NCBI GenBank assembly: GCA_035761045.1
Contig: DASTRU010000038.1
Span: forward strand, 1-17,309
Source: DASTRU01 sp035761045
GTDB lineage: Bacteria; Pseudomonadota; Gammaproteobacteria; Burkholderiales; Burkholderiaceae_E
Reading direction: 5' to 3'
DNA: 17,309 bases
Notes under the pieces: generated by a model
The model's database searches: none
What the model saw: only the letters and a program-made list of their open reading frames with translations
What the model was told of the DNA's origin: nothing
Position numbers and translations under genes: made by a program
In this document: piece after piece, positions 7,878 through 15,214 of the stretch
How positions within the stretch are numbered: the stretch's first letter is position 1
How the letters are laid out: every line of letters starts with the position of its first letter

Positions 7878-7945
7878 GCGTGAACGAACGAAAGGCGACG
7901 AAAAGGAGCGCCATCGTAATCGCAAAACTCGTCGTTCAACGCTCG

Positions 7946-7964
7946 TAAGGCGTGCCGCGCCTTA
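7946..7964 (-). repeat. Perfect 7-base inverted repeat between the unrecognised gene and rsmA
   Basis: TAAGGCG and CGCCTTA flank a 5-base loop (TGCCG on the plus strand). On the coding (minus) strand the hairpin begins a few bases after the stop codon of the upstream gene and lies some 70 bases before the rsmA start. There is no T-run after it, so a standard intrinsic terminator is unlikely. It could be a processing or partial attenuation signal, or chance. Confidence 0.4.
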
Positions 7965-7968
7965 GGAA

Positions 7969-8421
7969 TTAAAAGTGGCTGTCCTCGGCGTAGTCGTTCC
8001 ACTTCAAGTCGCGCAACGCGGCGGGCACGGATTCGATCACCGCGCTTTCCGACGGCAACTCTTCGCGAAACCAAATAACCACGAGCTGCGAGCCATCGCC
8101 GTTGCGCACGGGCGCATCGGACGTGAGCAACGCGGTCATCGCCACCGGCGGCATGAGCCCTTGTTCGTCGAACTTGGGCGGCAAGCAGACGGCGCTGCAC
8201 TTGAACATGTTCATGGCCCGGTCGAGCAAGTCATGCGTAATGCCATCGTTGACTTGTTCGATCGGCAAGCCAATGAGCAGGCTCGGATACGTGCGTTGCG
8301 AATGCATCCGCTCGACTTTCACCACACGTCCGTTCGCAAGCGCGAAGCGTTGTGGGGTCCGGTCGGCGGAAGCGGGATGAGGAATGGTGTCTGGCGTTTG
8401 CATGGACGGGATCGTGCCCAT
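7969..8421 (-). CDS. Unrecognised 150-residue protein between pdxA and rsmA
   Basis: I do not recognise this product. It has 150 residues from the ATG at 8421; a second ATG at 8403 would give 144. An AAGGG directly abuts the first ATG, too close to be a good ribosome binding site. The first 25 residues are Pro/Thr/Ser-rich and probably disordered. The rest looks folded: FALANGRVVKVERMHSQRTY, LLIGLPIEQVNDG, a short CSAVCLPPKF with two cysteines four apart, a hydrophobic LVVIWFREELPSE, and the C-terminus LRDLKWNDYAEDSHF. No signal peptide or membrane helix is seen. The overlapping opposite-strand frame is Arg/His-rich and reads like a shadow. It sits where proteobacteria usually have pdxA next to rsmA, so it is an insertion into that cluster. 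Confidence 0.68.
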   Translation of the reverse strand: MGTIPSMQTPDTIPHPASADRTPQRFALANGRVVKVERMHSQRTYPSLLIGLPIEQVNDGITHDLLDRAMNMFKCSAVCLPPKFDEQGLMPPVAMTALLTSDAPVRNGDGSQLVVIWFREELPSESAVIESVPAALRDLKWNDYAEDSHF

Positions 8422-8557
8422 CCCTTGCCTGACTTCATGTGGAGTAGATCACGGGGGCCCGTAGGAATCTGTCCGTGCTTGCGACTATTTTCATGAGCCG
8501 ACACAACTCGCCCTAACGAGCGTGACGCAATTCCCTAAGCGAACCCTCGTGATTGTC

Positions 8558-9517
8558 TTAGGCAGATCGCGGGACAACGATGGAACATGCAAGTTCCATC
8601 GCGGCGATGAAGCTGCCGCAATCGGCCTTACCCGTTCCCGCAAGATCAAGCGCGGTACCGTGATCGACGGATGTACGCACGATGGGCAACCCTAACGTGA
8701 TGTTGACGCCGCGACCGAAGCTTGCGTGCTTGAGCACGGGCAATCCTTGGTCGTGATACATCGCGAGCACCGCGTCGCATTCATTCAATAAACGCGCTTG
8801 GAACAATGTATCGGCGGGCATTGGACCACGCACATTCAATCCTCGCGCGCGTGCGATGGTAAGTGCGGGCTCAATGACGTCGATCTCCTCGCTCCCTAAA
8901 TGTCCGCCCTCGCCCGCGTGAGGGTTGAGGCCGCACACCAATACACGCGGCCGCTCGATACAAAACTTAGTCCGTAAATCGCGATGAATAATGTCGAGCG
9001 TTTCAACAAGGCCATCGCGCGTGATCGCGTCGGGCACCGCGCGCAACGGTAAGTGAGTAGTGGCAAGCGCCACGCGCATGCCACCGCCAACGAGCATCAT
9101 CACGACACGAGGCACGTGACAACGCTCGGCGAGATATTCGGTATGGCCGGTAAAAGCGATGCCGGCGTCGTTGATCACGCCCTTGTGCACGGGCGCGGTC
9201 ACGATGGCCGAGTAATGCCCTTCGCGAGCACCGTCGATCGCGGCGTCAAGCATCGCGATCACATGCGCGGCGTTACGCGCGTTCAATTGTCCGAACACGG
9301 GCGCGGCCGCCACTGGCACCTCATGCACGGCCACGCGCTCGAATATCTCTTGCACGCCGCATAACGTCGCGGCGCGCATCAAGGTCGCGCGATGGCCGAG
9401 CACGACGAACTCGCGCGCGTCGCGTCCCTCGCTTAATAAACGCGCGAGGCCCATCGCCACGATTTCCGGACCAATGCCCGAAGGCTCGCCAGTGGTAATG
9501 GCTATCGGTGCGTGCAT
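8558..9517 (-). CDS. pdxA: 4-hydroxythreonine-4-phosphate dehydrogenase
   Basis: PdxA oxidises 4-phosphohydroxy-L-threonine with NAD(P) in the DXP-dependent route to pyridoxal 5'-phosphate. The 319-residue protein is of normal length. The N-terminus ITTGEPSGIGPEI is diagnostic. The three divalent-metal ligands are His155 (ATTHLPL), His200 (LNPHAGEGG) and His255 (YHDQGLPVLK). TAPVHKGVINDAG and FTGHTEYLA form the substrate site. The gene lies 25 bases after surA on the same strand, with no clear Shine-Dalgarno sequence. Behind it is a 136-base gap (8422-8557) in which I find only a weak 4-base stem (CTCG/CGAG at 8507-8520) and no convincing terminator or promoter. Confidence 0.97.
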   Translation of the reverse strand: MHAPIAITTGEPSGIGPEIVAMGLARLLSEGRDAREFVVLGHRATLMRAATLCGVQEIFERVAVHEVPVAAAPVFGQLNARNAAHVIAMLDAAIDGAREGHYSAIVTAPVHKGVINDAGIAFTGHTEYLAERCHVPRVVMMLVGGGMRVALATTHLPLRAVPDAITRDGLVETLDIIHRDLRTKFCIERPRVLVCGLNPHAGEGGHLGSEEIDVIEPALTIARARGLNVRGPMPADTLFQARLLNECDAVLAMYHDQGLPVLKHASFGRGVNITLGLPIVRTSVDHGTALDLAGTGKADCGSFIAAMELACSIVVPRSA

Positions 9518-9542
9518 GAGCGCGTAAGCAAGGACGAATTAA

Positions 9543-10880
9543 TTAGTTGGCGCGACCATCAAGTCGCACTTCGACATACGCGCGATCACGCAATTGCCGC
9601 AACCAATCTTGAAACTGTTCTTCCGCCTTGCGATCGCGCACGGCTTGTCGCGCGGCAAAGCGCAACCGGTCCTTGGGCAATTCACCGGTTTTACGTTCGA
9701 TCACTTGAATCAAGTGCCAACCGAAAGGCGATTGCACCGGTTCGCTAATTTGCCCAGGCTGCAATGCGTTCATCGCGCGCTCGAATTCAGGCACGGTATC
9801 GCCGGGCAATAGCCAACCTAAGTCGCCCCCGTTACCTGCGCTGCCATCGCGTGAATAACGTTTCGCCACGTCGGCGAAGTCCATCGTTTTATTTTCGATG
9901 CGTTGCTTGTATTCGAGTAAGCGACGTTGCGCTTCCGCATCGGTAAGACCTTGCTCGCCAGTGCGCAACAGCACGTGACGCGCATGCGTTTGCGTCACGG
10001 TTTGCGCTTGTGGCGCGTCGTTGCGTCGCCCCACGAGCTTGAGCACGTGAAACCCCGCCGCGCTGCGCACGATGTCGGACACCTCACCGGGTTGCAGCTT
10101 TTGCACCGTGTCGACGAACAATTGCGGATAACGATCCAACGGCCGCCAACCCATCTCGCCGCCACGCGCGGCATCGAATCCATCGGACACGGCGATCGCC
10201 ACGCGCGCGAAATCGGCGCCGCCGCGTATATCGCGCAACGCTCCTTCAGCGCGTTGACGGCGCGCCGCGACTTGCTCGGGCGTGGCGTTCTCGGGCACGC
10301 GCACGAGAATTTGCGCGATGTTGGCCTCGACGGCGCTGCCGTCTTGTTGACGACGCAAGAACTCATCGATCTCCGAGTCGGTGACTTGCACGCGCTGTTC
10401 AACCTCGCGTTCGCGCACGCGGGCCATCAAGATTTCATCGCGAATATCCTCGCGAAAGCGCGGCCAGCGCGTACCTTCGCTTTCAACGCGGTCGCGAAAC
10501 TGTTGCAGCGTCATCTTGTTGCCTTCGGCGATACGCGCGATCGTGCGATCGAGCGTGACGTCATCGACGCGAATACCGTTTTCCTTGGCGAGCTGCACCT
10601 GCGCGCGCTCGAGAATCATGCGTTCGAGCACTTGGCGCTCGAACACGTCAAGCGCGGGCAACTGCACGTTTTGCGAACGCAATTGGCGTTCGATTTGCCG
10701 CACGCGGGCATCCAATTCGTTACGCGTGATGATTTCGTCATTCACCACCGCGACGACGGCATCGAGCGCGCGTGGTTGCGTGCTCGTGGTGGCGGCCGGT
10801 TGCTGGGCCGACACGATGGACGCATGCGCGACAACGGCCATCACGGCCACTCGAACACTTCGGAGAAACAATGAACGCAT
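9543..10880 (-). CDS. surA: Periplasmic chaperone / peptidyl-prolyl isomerase SurA
   Basis: SurA escorts unfolded outer-membrane proteins, including LptD, through the periplasm to the BAM complex. The 445-residue precursor starts with a signal peptide (basic MRSLFLRSVR, hydrophobic core, probable cleavage after SIVSA at residue 25). The N-terminal chaperone domain spans roughly 36-170 (AVVAVVNDEIITRNELDARV is the family hallmark). Two parvulin domains follow at about 185-285 (GEMGWRPL, AGFHVLKLV) and 297-396 (GGDLGWLLPGD, FGWHLIQVIE), then the C-terminal helix that completes the chaperone module. A good AGGAG ribosome binding site stands seven bases before the ATG. It lies between lptD and pdxA, the standard arrangement. 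Confidence 0.96.
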   Translation of the reverse strand: MRSLFLRSVRVAVMAVVAHASIVSAQQPAATTSTQPRALDAVVAVVNDEIITRNELDARVRQIERQLRSQNVQLPALDVFERQVLERMILERAQVQLAKENGIRVDDVTLDRTIARIAEGNKMTLQQFRDRVESEGTRWPRFREDIRDEILMARVREREVEQRVQVTDSEIDEFLRRQQDGSAVEANIAQILVRVPENATPEQVAARRQRAEGALRDIRGGADFARVAIAVSDGFDAARGGEMGWRPLDRYPQLFVDTVQKLQPGEVSDIVRSAAGFHVLKLVGRRNDAPQAQTVTQTHARHVLLRTGEQGLTDAEAQRRLLEYKQRIENKTMDFADVAKRYSRDGSAGNGGDLGWLLPGDTVPEFERAMNALQPGQISEPVQSPFGWHLIQVIERKTGELPKDRLRFAARQAVRDRKAEEQFQDWLRQLRDRAYVEVRLDGRAN

Positions 10881-10887
10881 GAAGCAA

Positions 10888-10892
10888 CTCCT
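10888..10892 (-). promoter_or_regulatory. Ribosome binding site of surA
   Basis: CTCCT on the plus strand reads AGGAG on the coding strand, seven bases before the surA ATG (10880-10878). It is the strongest Shine-Dalgarno sequence in the minus-strand cluster and fixes the surA start. Confidence 0.75.
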
Positions 10893-10925
10893 AATGGAGC
10901 GTGAAGAACGAATTCACGCCCGCAA

Positions 10926-10960
10926 GCCTTGTGCACGAAGGCGGCGCGTTTTTAAAAAAC
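10926..10960 (-). repeat. lptD-surA gap: short inverted repeat and AT-rich palindrome
   Basis: The 80-base gap between the lptD stop and the surA ATG holds GCCTT/AAGGC arms (10926-10930 and 10938-10942) around a 7-base loop containing GTGCAC. Next to it is a near-palindromic T5A6 tract (10948-10960), strikingly AT-rich for this sequence. On the coding strand the AT tract comes first, just after the lptD stop, and the hairpin follows, so the order is wrong for an intrinsic terminator ending lptD. It may be an RNase processing site or an internal promoter element; this is speculative. Confidence 0.35.
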
Positions 10961-13315
10961 TTAGTCGTATTTTACGAAGCCGGGTTCACCCGCCCGCCTC
11001 GCCTCGATCGGCACGTAACCGACGATATTCCGACGCAACGCATCGGCCGGACTCGAACCAATTCGAGTAAACCCATTGAGTTCGAGTTCAAAGAAGAACG
11101 CGGTGTTTTGCTTCGTGGCCGCCGTGGCGTAGCGATGCGCGACAAAGCGTGCCGTCCAACAACACGAGCGATATTCGGCGCCAATCAATCCTTCGACCAA
11201 CCGACGCTCAAAGGTGGAATAGTTAACGCGCGCCACGCCCACCCATCGCGAGGTTATGTCCCATTGAGTCGCGAAGTCGTATTGCTCGATCAAATTTCGG
11301 GTGTAGCGGTAATTGACGGTGGCGATGCGTCCGGGCGACGGCGTCCAACGAATGCCGAGGTTGGAGCGCGCGGGACGATTGTTGGCCGCGTCGAATTGCG
11401 TGGTGGCATCGGCATACACACCGGGCAACACGTTTCCGCCCGCCGACAACAAATAGTCCGACCGATTAGCCGACACGGTGCCCGTGCCCGGCACCAGCGT
11501 GACCTTTTGATCGTCGAAGTAATACCGCTGCCCCGCCGCGATACGCAACCGCTCCGCTCCGGTGCCAGGCTCCAACCAACGCGTGGCCAATGCGGCGGTG
11601 ATGGTGTTGGCATCGGCGATGCGGTCTTGCCCGGAGAACGTGTTTTCGTTGAAGAGCTGGGCGAAGTTGAAGTCCGCGATCGCGGTGTCGAACACCGGAG
11701 CCTTCGATTGATCCCGGTACGGCGTGCGCACGTAAAACAAGCGCGGCTCCAAGGTTTGCAAGGAGTCGCGACCGAACAAGCGCGAGTCGCGCTCGAACAC
11801 CAGCCCCGAGTCCACCGACAAGGTTGGAATCGTGCGGTGATAGTACGGATCGAGCGCGGCGCCTTGCCCAATCGTGTTGCGATCGAGTGAGTAACTCGCG
11901 GCGTTCACGCTCATCTTCGGCGTGATGAACCAGCCGGCGCCGATCAGGGGCGCGCTCACCGAAGGAATTGCGTAAGCGCGCGATCCACGCACCAAGGTTG
12001 GATGATCAAACTGCGTGACGTCGGTTTCGAGATTGAGATCAAGCCCTGCGACGTCGTAACGAAACGCTCGCACATTGAGTTGCGGCACGCGCTCGTAAGG
12101 AATTGGCACCGGAGCGGCCGGATCTTGCAGCACTTGAAACTTTTGAACGCGCAACAAGGCGTTCCACCATGGTTGGCCGTAAGTAATTCCGCCTTCTTGT
12201 GGAAGCTGACGATTCGTCACCGTCACGATCGTGCGTGAGTAGTCGGACAAATATTCGTCGTCCGACACGCGGCTAATGCCCCAATACGCGCTCAAGCCCG
12301 GCACCCATTTCCCAAGGCCTTGCTGATGCTGCGTATTCAAGCTCCAGCGATCGCCGCCATCTTGAAATAGACGATCGCGCGGCACGTACGAAGCGAAGGT
12401 GCGGCCGTTGTACGACGCGCCCAAGTAGCGAAACTCGTTGCCAAGCTCGACCCCACGTTTACTCAATACGCGCGGCGTGAAGGTGTAATCGCGATTAGGC
12501 GCGATGTTCAAATAAAACGGCGCCACCACCTCGAAGCCATTGGACGACGACACGCCAAACGATGGCGTTAAAAATCCGGTCTTGCGTTGATTGCCCACGG
12601 GAAACACCACGTACGGCGACGCGAGAATGGGCACGCCCATGAAATAAACAACACCACCGTGCGCCTCGCCGCTTTGATCGGCCGAGTCGATGGTGATGTC
12701 GCGCGCGCGCAGGATCCAACTCTCGTCGCCTGGCGGGCATGTCGTGTAAGTCGTGCCCGTGAGCTTGATGACGTCGCGCCCCGCGAACTCGGTGGCCTCG
12801 GCCGTGCCTCGGCCCGCCATGCTGCGCGTGGCCGTGGCGGAAAGGCGGTATTCGCCGGGACCGAGCTTGCCTTCTTGATTGTCGAGGTCGTATCGCAAGG
12901 TCGGACCACGATATGAATCGTCGCCACGATCGAGCTTGACCCGACCGACCGCGTCGACCACGTTATCCACCTGTTGAAACAAGATGCGGTCGGCGCGCAA
13001 TACGACGTTGCCACGCCTGACCTCGGCGTCGCCTTCCAAGGTGACTTCACGATCGACCGAGCCGCTCATCGTGTCGCCCGCGATGAAGGTTGGCACCTCG
13101 GCATTGGTGTCGGGCGCGGGCCGTAACACCGGGCTCAAACGCAAGGTCAACGCGGGTTCGGATGTTTGCGCGTGCGCAACGCTAAACCCCGCGCCGAGAC
13201 ATGCGATGGCGACGGCGCGCGCGATCGCGCTTGGAACGGGACGAGACACGGATGTCAATCGCAAATGGCGTGGGAAGAAAGACGGAAGAAGACGACGGAC
13301 CGTGCGGCGCGACAC
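10961..13315 (-). CDS. lptD: LPS-assembly protein LptD (outer-membrane translocon)
   Basis: LptD is the outer-membrane barrel that, with the lipoprotein LptE, inserts LPS into the outer leaflet. The 784-residue product fits the family. A signal peptide (hydrophobic AIARAVAIACLGAG, probable cleavage after SVAHA at residue 49) is followed by the periplasmic OstA-like jellyroll (about 75-200: GDTMSGSVDREVTLEGDAEV, LRADRILF). The C-terminal barrel includes GVVYFMGVPILASPYVVFP and ends near YVPIEARRAGEPGF. Mature cysteines are Cys193 and the Cys718-Cys719 pair (YRSCCW). The first possible start is a GTG at 13315, directly preceded by an in-frame TGA; a GTG at 13249 would give a shorter, more normal leader peptide. 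It heads the cluster with surA, pdxA and rsmA. Confidence 0.96.
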   Translation of the reverse strand: MSRRTVRRLLPSFFPRHLRLTSVSRPVPSAIARAVAIACLGAGFSVAHAQTSEPALTLRLSPVLRPAPDTNAEVPTFIAGDTMSGSVDREVTLEGDAEVRRGNVVLRADRILFQQVDNVVDAVGRVKLDRGDDSYRGPTLRYDLDNQEGKLGPGEYRLSATATRSMAGRGTAEATEFAGRDVIKLTGTTYTTCPPGDESWILRARDITIDSADQSGEAHGGVVYFMGVPILASPYVVFPVGNQRKTGFLTPSFGVSSSNGFEVVAPFYLNIAPNRDYTFTPRVLSKRGVELGNEFRYLGASYNGRTFASYVPRDRLFQDGGDRWSLNTQHQQGLGKWVPGLSAYWGISRVSDDEYLSDYSRTIVTVTNRQLPQEGGITYGQPWWNALLRVQKFQVLQDPAAPVPIPYERVPQLNVRAFRYDVAGLDLNLETDVTQFDHPTLVRGSRAYAIPSVSAPLIGAGWFITPKMSVNAASYSLDRNTIGQGAALDPYYHRTIPTLSVDSGLVFERDSRLFGRDSLQTLEPRLFYVRTPYRDQSKAPVFDTAIADFNFAQLFNENTFSGQDRIADANTITAALATRWLEPGTGAERLRIAAGQRYYFDDQKVTLVPGTGTVSANRSDYLLSAGGNVLPGVYADATTQFDAANNRPARSNLGIRWTPSPGRIATVNYRYTRNLIEQYDFATQWDITSRWVGVARVNYSTFERRLVEGLIGAEYRSCCWTARFVAHRYATAATKQNTAFFFELELNGFTRIGSSPADALRRNIVGYVPIEARRAGEPGFVKYD

Positions 13316-13338
13316 TCAAAGCACACGAACGGGCGGGG

Positions 13339-13344
13339 TATTAT
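13339..13344 (+). promoter_or_regulatory. Candidate -10 element for amgK (overlaps the lptD -10)
   Basis: TATTAT differs from the -10 consensus at one base and lies 30 bases before the amgK ATG, giving a leader of about 20-25 bases. No good -35 is seen at the right spacing. It shares five of its six bases with the opposite-strand TATAAT. Confidence 0.45.
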
Positions 13345-13345
13345 A
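13340..13345 (-). promoter_or_regulatory. Candidate -10 element for the lptD-surA-pdxA-rsmA cluster
   Basis: ATTATA on the plus strand reads as a perfect TATAAT on the minus strand, 24 bases before the GTG at 13315 (90 before the alternative GTG at 13249). The -35 region (about 13362-13369) is not consensus-like. An AT-rich island within a GC-rich divergent gap of under 60 bases supports a promoter. Confidence 0.5.
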
Positions 13346-13373
13346 GGTTGCCCCTCTTGATGCACCCGATCCC

Positions 13374-14438
13374 ATGTCTTCCGCACTCATCGCCGGTTCG
13401 CGCGAACGCGATCAATTACTTCACGAATGGGTGGCCGAACAGGCCGGACCGTTCGCGCTTGATCCGAACTCGTTGGCGCCCGCGTCGGCCGACGCGAGCT
13501 TTCGTCGTTACTTTCGCGTCGCCTCGTCCGCGCATGGATCGTTGATCGTGATGGACGCGCCACCTGCGCAAGAAGACGTCGGGCCGTTTTTGCATGCGCG
13601 CGACGTGTTCGCGCAAACCGGCGTTCACGTGCCGGCCGTGCATTTCGCCGATCGTGAGCGCGGCTTTTTATTGCTCGAGGATTTTGGCGGCACGCATTAC
13701 CTCGCGGCGATTCGCTCAAGCGCGAGTCAACTCGACGCGCCCGCGCGAGCCGATGCGTTGTACCGCCCGGCGCTTTCCGCCCTCGTGCGCCTGCAAGCGC
13801 ATGGCCGCACCGATGCCTTCGCGCCCTACGACGCCGCCTTGCTACGCCGTGAGCTTGAATTGTTTCGCGAATGGTATTGCGGCCGGCATTTGGGCGTGAC
13901 CTTAAGCGACGCTCAGCATCAAGCGCTCGATCGCGTCTTCGCGCTCTTGATCGCGAACAACATCGCGCAGCCGCAAGTCGTCGTGCATCGCGATTACCAC
14001 TCGCGCAATTTGATGGTGCTAGACGACGCGCGACGCTCGCCAGGCATTCTTGATTTTCAAGACGCGGTCACGGGTCCGGTCACGTACGATTTGGTGTCGT
14101 TATTGCGCGATGCCTATGTGCGTTGGGACGAGGAACAAGTGCTCGACTGGGCGGTGCGCTATTGGGAACAAGCGCGCCGCGATGGCGTGCCGATTCAAGC
14201 CGACTTTGGCGAGTTTTATCGCGACTTTGAATGGATGGGCTTGCAACGCCATTTGAAAGTGCTCGGCATTTTCGCGCGCTTGAAGCATCGCGATGGCAAG
14301 GACGGTTACGTGAACGACATGCCGCTCGTCATGGCTTACACACGCGCGTGCGCCGAGCGTTACTCCGCGTTCGGGCCGCTCGTGCAATTGCTTGACGAAC
14401 TCGAAGGCCGCGAAACGCCGGCCGGCTACACCTTCTAA
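13374..14438 (+). CDS. amgK: N-acetylmuramate/N-acetylglucosamine anomeric kinase
   Basis: AmgK phosphorylates the anomeric hydroxyl of MurNAc (and GlcNAc) released from cell-wall turnover, in the cytosol. The 354-residue protein is an aminoglycoside-phosphotransferase-fold kinase. It has a nucleotide-loop region (ADASFRRYFRVAS, 39-51), LLLEDFGG (99-106), the catalytic loop VVHRDYHSRNLMVL with Asp207, and the metal-binding ILDFQDAVTGP with Asp227. The DFQDAVTGPVTYDLVSLLRD stretch is typical of AmgK rather than of antibiotic-modifying enzymes. The next gene is the matching uridylyltransferase murU, which makes the assignment strong. The start at 13374 lacks a Shine-Dalgarno sequence. Location divergent from lptD is a familiar arrangement. 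Confidence 0.9.
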   Translation: MSSALIAGSRERDQLLHEWVAEQAGPFALDPNSLAPASADASFRRYFRVASSAHGSLIVMDAPPAQEDVGPFLHARDVFAQTGVHVPAVHFADRERGFLLLEDFGGTHYLAAIRSSASQLDAPARADALYRPALSALVRLQAHGRTDAFAPYDAALLRRELELFREWYCGRHLGVTLSDAQHQALDRVFALLIANNIAQPQVVVHRDYHSRNLMVLDDARRSPGILDFQDAVTGPVTYDLVSLLRDAYVRWDEEQVLDWAVRYWEQARRDGVPIQADFGEFYRDFEWMGLQRHLKVLGIFARLKHRDGKDGYVNDMPLVMAYTRACAERYSAFGPLVQLLDELEGRETPAGYTF

Positions 14439-14458
14439 CGATAAGAAGAACCCTCACG

Positions 14459-15211
14459 ATGAGAGCGATGATTCTTGCAGCCGGTCGTGGCGAACGCTTG
14501 CGTCCACGCACCGATATATGTCCCAAGCCGCTGCTCGATGTCGGCGGCAAGCCATTGATCGTGTGGCAAATCGAGCGCTTGCGCAGCGCCGGGATTATCG
14601 ATATCGCGATCAATCTTTCGTGGCTTGGGGATCAAATCGAAGCCAAGCTTGGCGATGGTCGGCAGTTCAACGTGCGGCTGCGCTATTCGTACGAGCCCGA
14701 AGCGCTGGAAACCGGCGGCGGCGTGGCGACCGCGTTGCCCTTGCTCGGCAACGAGCCGTTCGTCTGCGTCTCGGCCGACGTATGGTGCGAATACGATTAT
14801 TCGGGGCTGCGTCGCATCGTGGCCGAGATGAACGAGCGCCGCACGCTCGCGCATTTGATTCTCGTGCCCAACCCCGACTTTCATCCCGAAGGCGACTTCG
14901 CGCTCGACATTCACGTGGACGACGCCGCCGAAGCGGCCGCCGCGTTGGCCGACGAAGGCTCGCCGCATCAGCGTTACACCTTCGGCAACATCGGCATCTA
15001 CCACCCCAAATTGTTCGACGGGGTAGCGCCGGGCACGCGCATGAAGCTCGTCACGCTGTTTCGTCGCGCGATGGCGCGGCGTTTAGTCACGGGCGAGGTG
15101 TATCACGGCCGTTGGCACAACATCGGCACCGAGGCGCAACTCATTGCATTGGATGCCGCGCTGCGTGAATCGAGCCAGCGCGCCACAAGCGCCGAACCGG
15201 CTTCCGAATAA
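14459..15211 (+). CDS. murU: N-acetylmuramate alpha-1-phosphate uridylyltransferase
   Basis: MurU converts MurNAc-1-phosphate and UTP to UDP-MurNAc, closing the recycling route that bypasses de novo UDP-MurNAc synthesis and so bypasses the fosfomycin target MurA. The 250-residue protein is a sugar nucleotidyltransferase. MILAAGRGERLRPRTDICPK (4-23) contains the nucleotide-binding loop and Lys23. EALETGGGVATALPLL (81-96) is the base/sugar site. SADVWCEYDY (105-114) carries the metal-binding Asp107; the usual residues just before this Asp are NG or NA, here SA. FGNIGIYHPKLF follows near residue 178. It lies 20 bases after amgK, with a weak AAGAAG ahead of the ATG. Without amgK next door it could have been called a mannose-1-phosphate guanylyltransferase-like protein. 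Confidence 0.91.
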   Translation: MRAMILAAGRGERLRPRTDICPKPLLDVGGKPLIVWQIERLRSAGIIDIAINLSWLGDQIEAKLGDGRQFNVRLRYSYEPEALETGGGVATALPLLGNEPFVCVSADVWCEYDYSGLRRIVAEMNERRTLAHLILVPNPDFHPEGDFALDIHVDDAAEAAAALADEGSPHQRYTFGNIGIYHPKLFDGVAPGTRMKLVTLFRRAMARRLVTGEVYHGRWHNIGTEAQLIALDAALRESSQRATSAEPASE

Positions 15212-15214
15212 GGA
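15209..15214 (+). promoter_or_regulatory. Ribosome binding site that favours a GTG start for pepP
   Basis: TAAGGA overlaps the murU stop codon. It is too close to the ATG at 15214 to serve it, but stands eight bases before an in-frame GTG at 15223. This suggests translation may start at residue 4 of the longer reading. Confidence 0.45.

Noticed and set aside
7878..7925. Upstream start for rsmA adding 16 residues
   Set aside because: The added peptide (Arg/Ser/Phe-rich) does not match the KsgA family, whose N-terminus fits the ATG at 7877.
7975..8496. Plus-strand open frame (173 codons) over the unrecognised minus-strand gene
   Set aside because: Its composition (many His, Arg and Gly, low-complexity HRHRRHE-like runs) looks like an antisense shadow; the minus-strand reading has a balanced, globular composition and lies collinear with pdxA and rsmA.
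8507..8520. Possible terminator after pdxA (CTCG/CGAG stem)
   Set aside because: Only 4 base pairs and no T-run on either strand; too weak to call.
9927..10874. Long plus-strand open frame (315 codons) opposite surA
   Set aside because: The surA reading has a signal peptide, chaperone and two parvulin domains; the antisense reading is His/Arg-rich with no domain and no ribosome binding site.
10901..11890. Long plus-strand open frame (329 codons) opposite the 3' half of lptD
   Set aside because: It is antisense to an unmistakable lptD, is Arg/Gly/His-rich with no recognisable motif, and such long shadow frames are expected with this GC-rich codon use.
13374..14438. Aminoglycoside resistance phosphotransferase
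   Set aside because: The kinase fold is shared, but adjacency to murU and the DFQDAVTGP block point to AmgK sugar recycling, not antibiotic modification.
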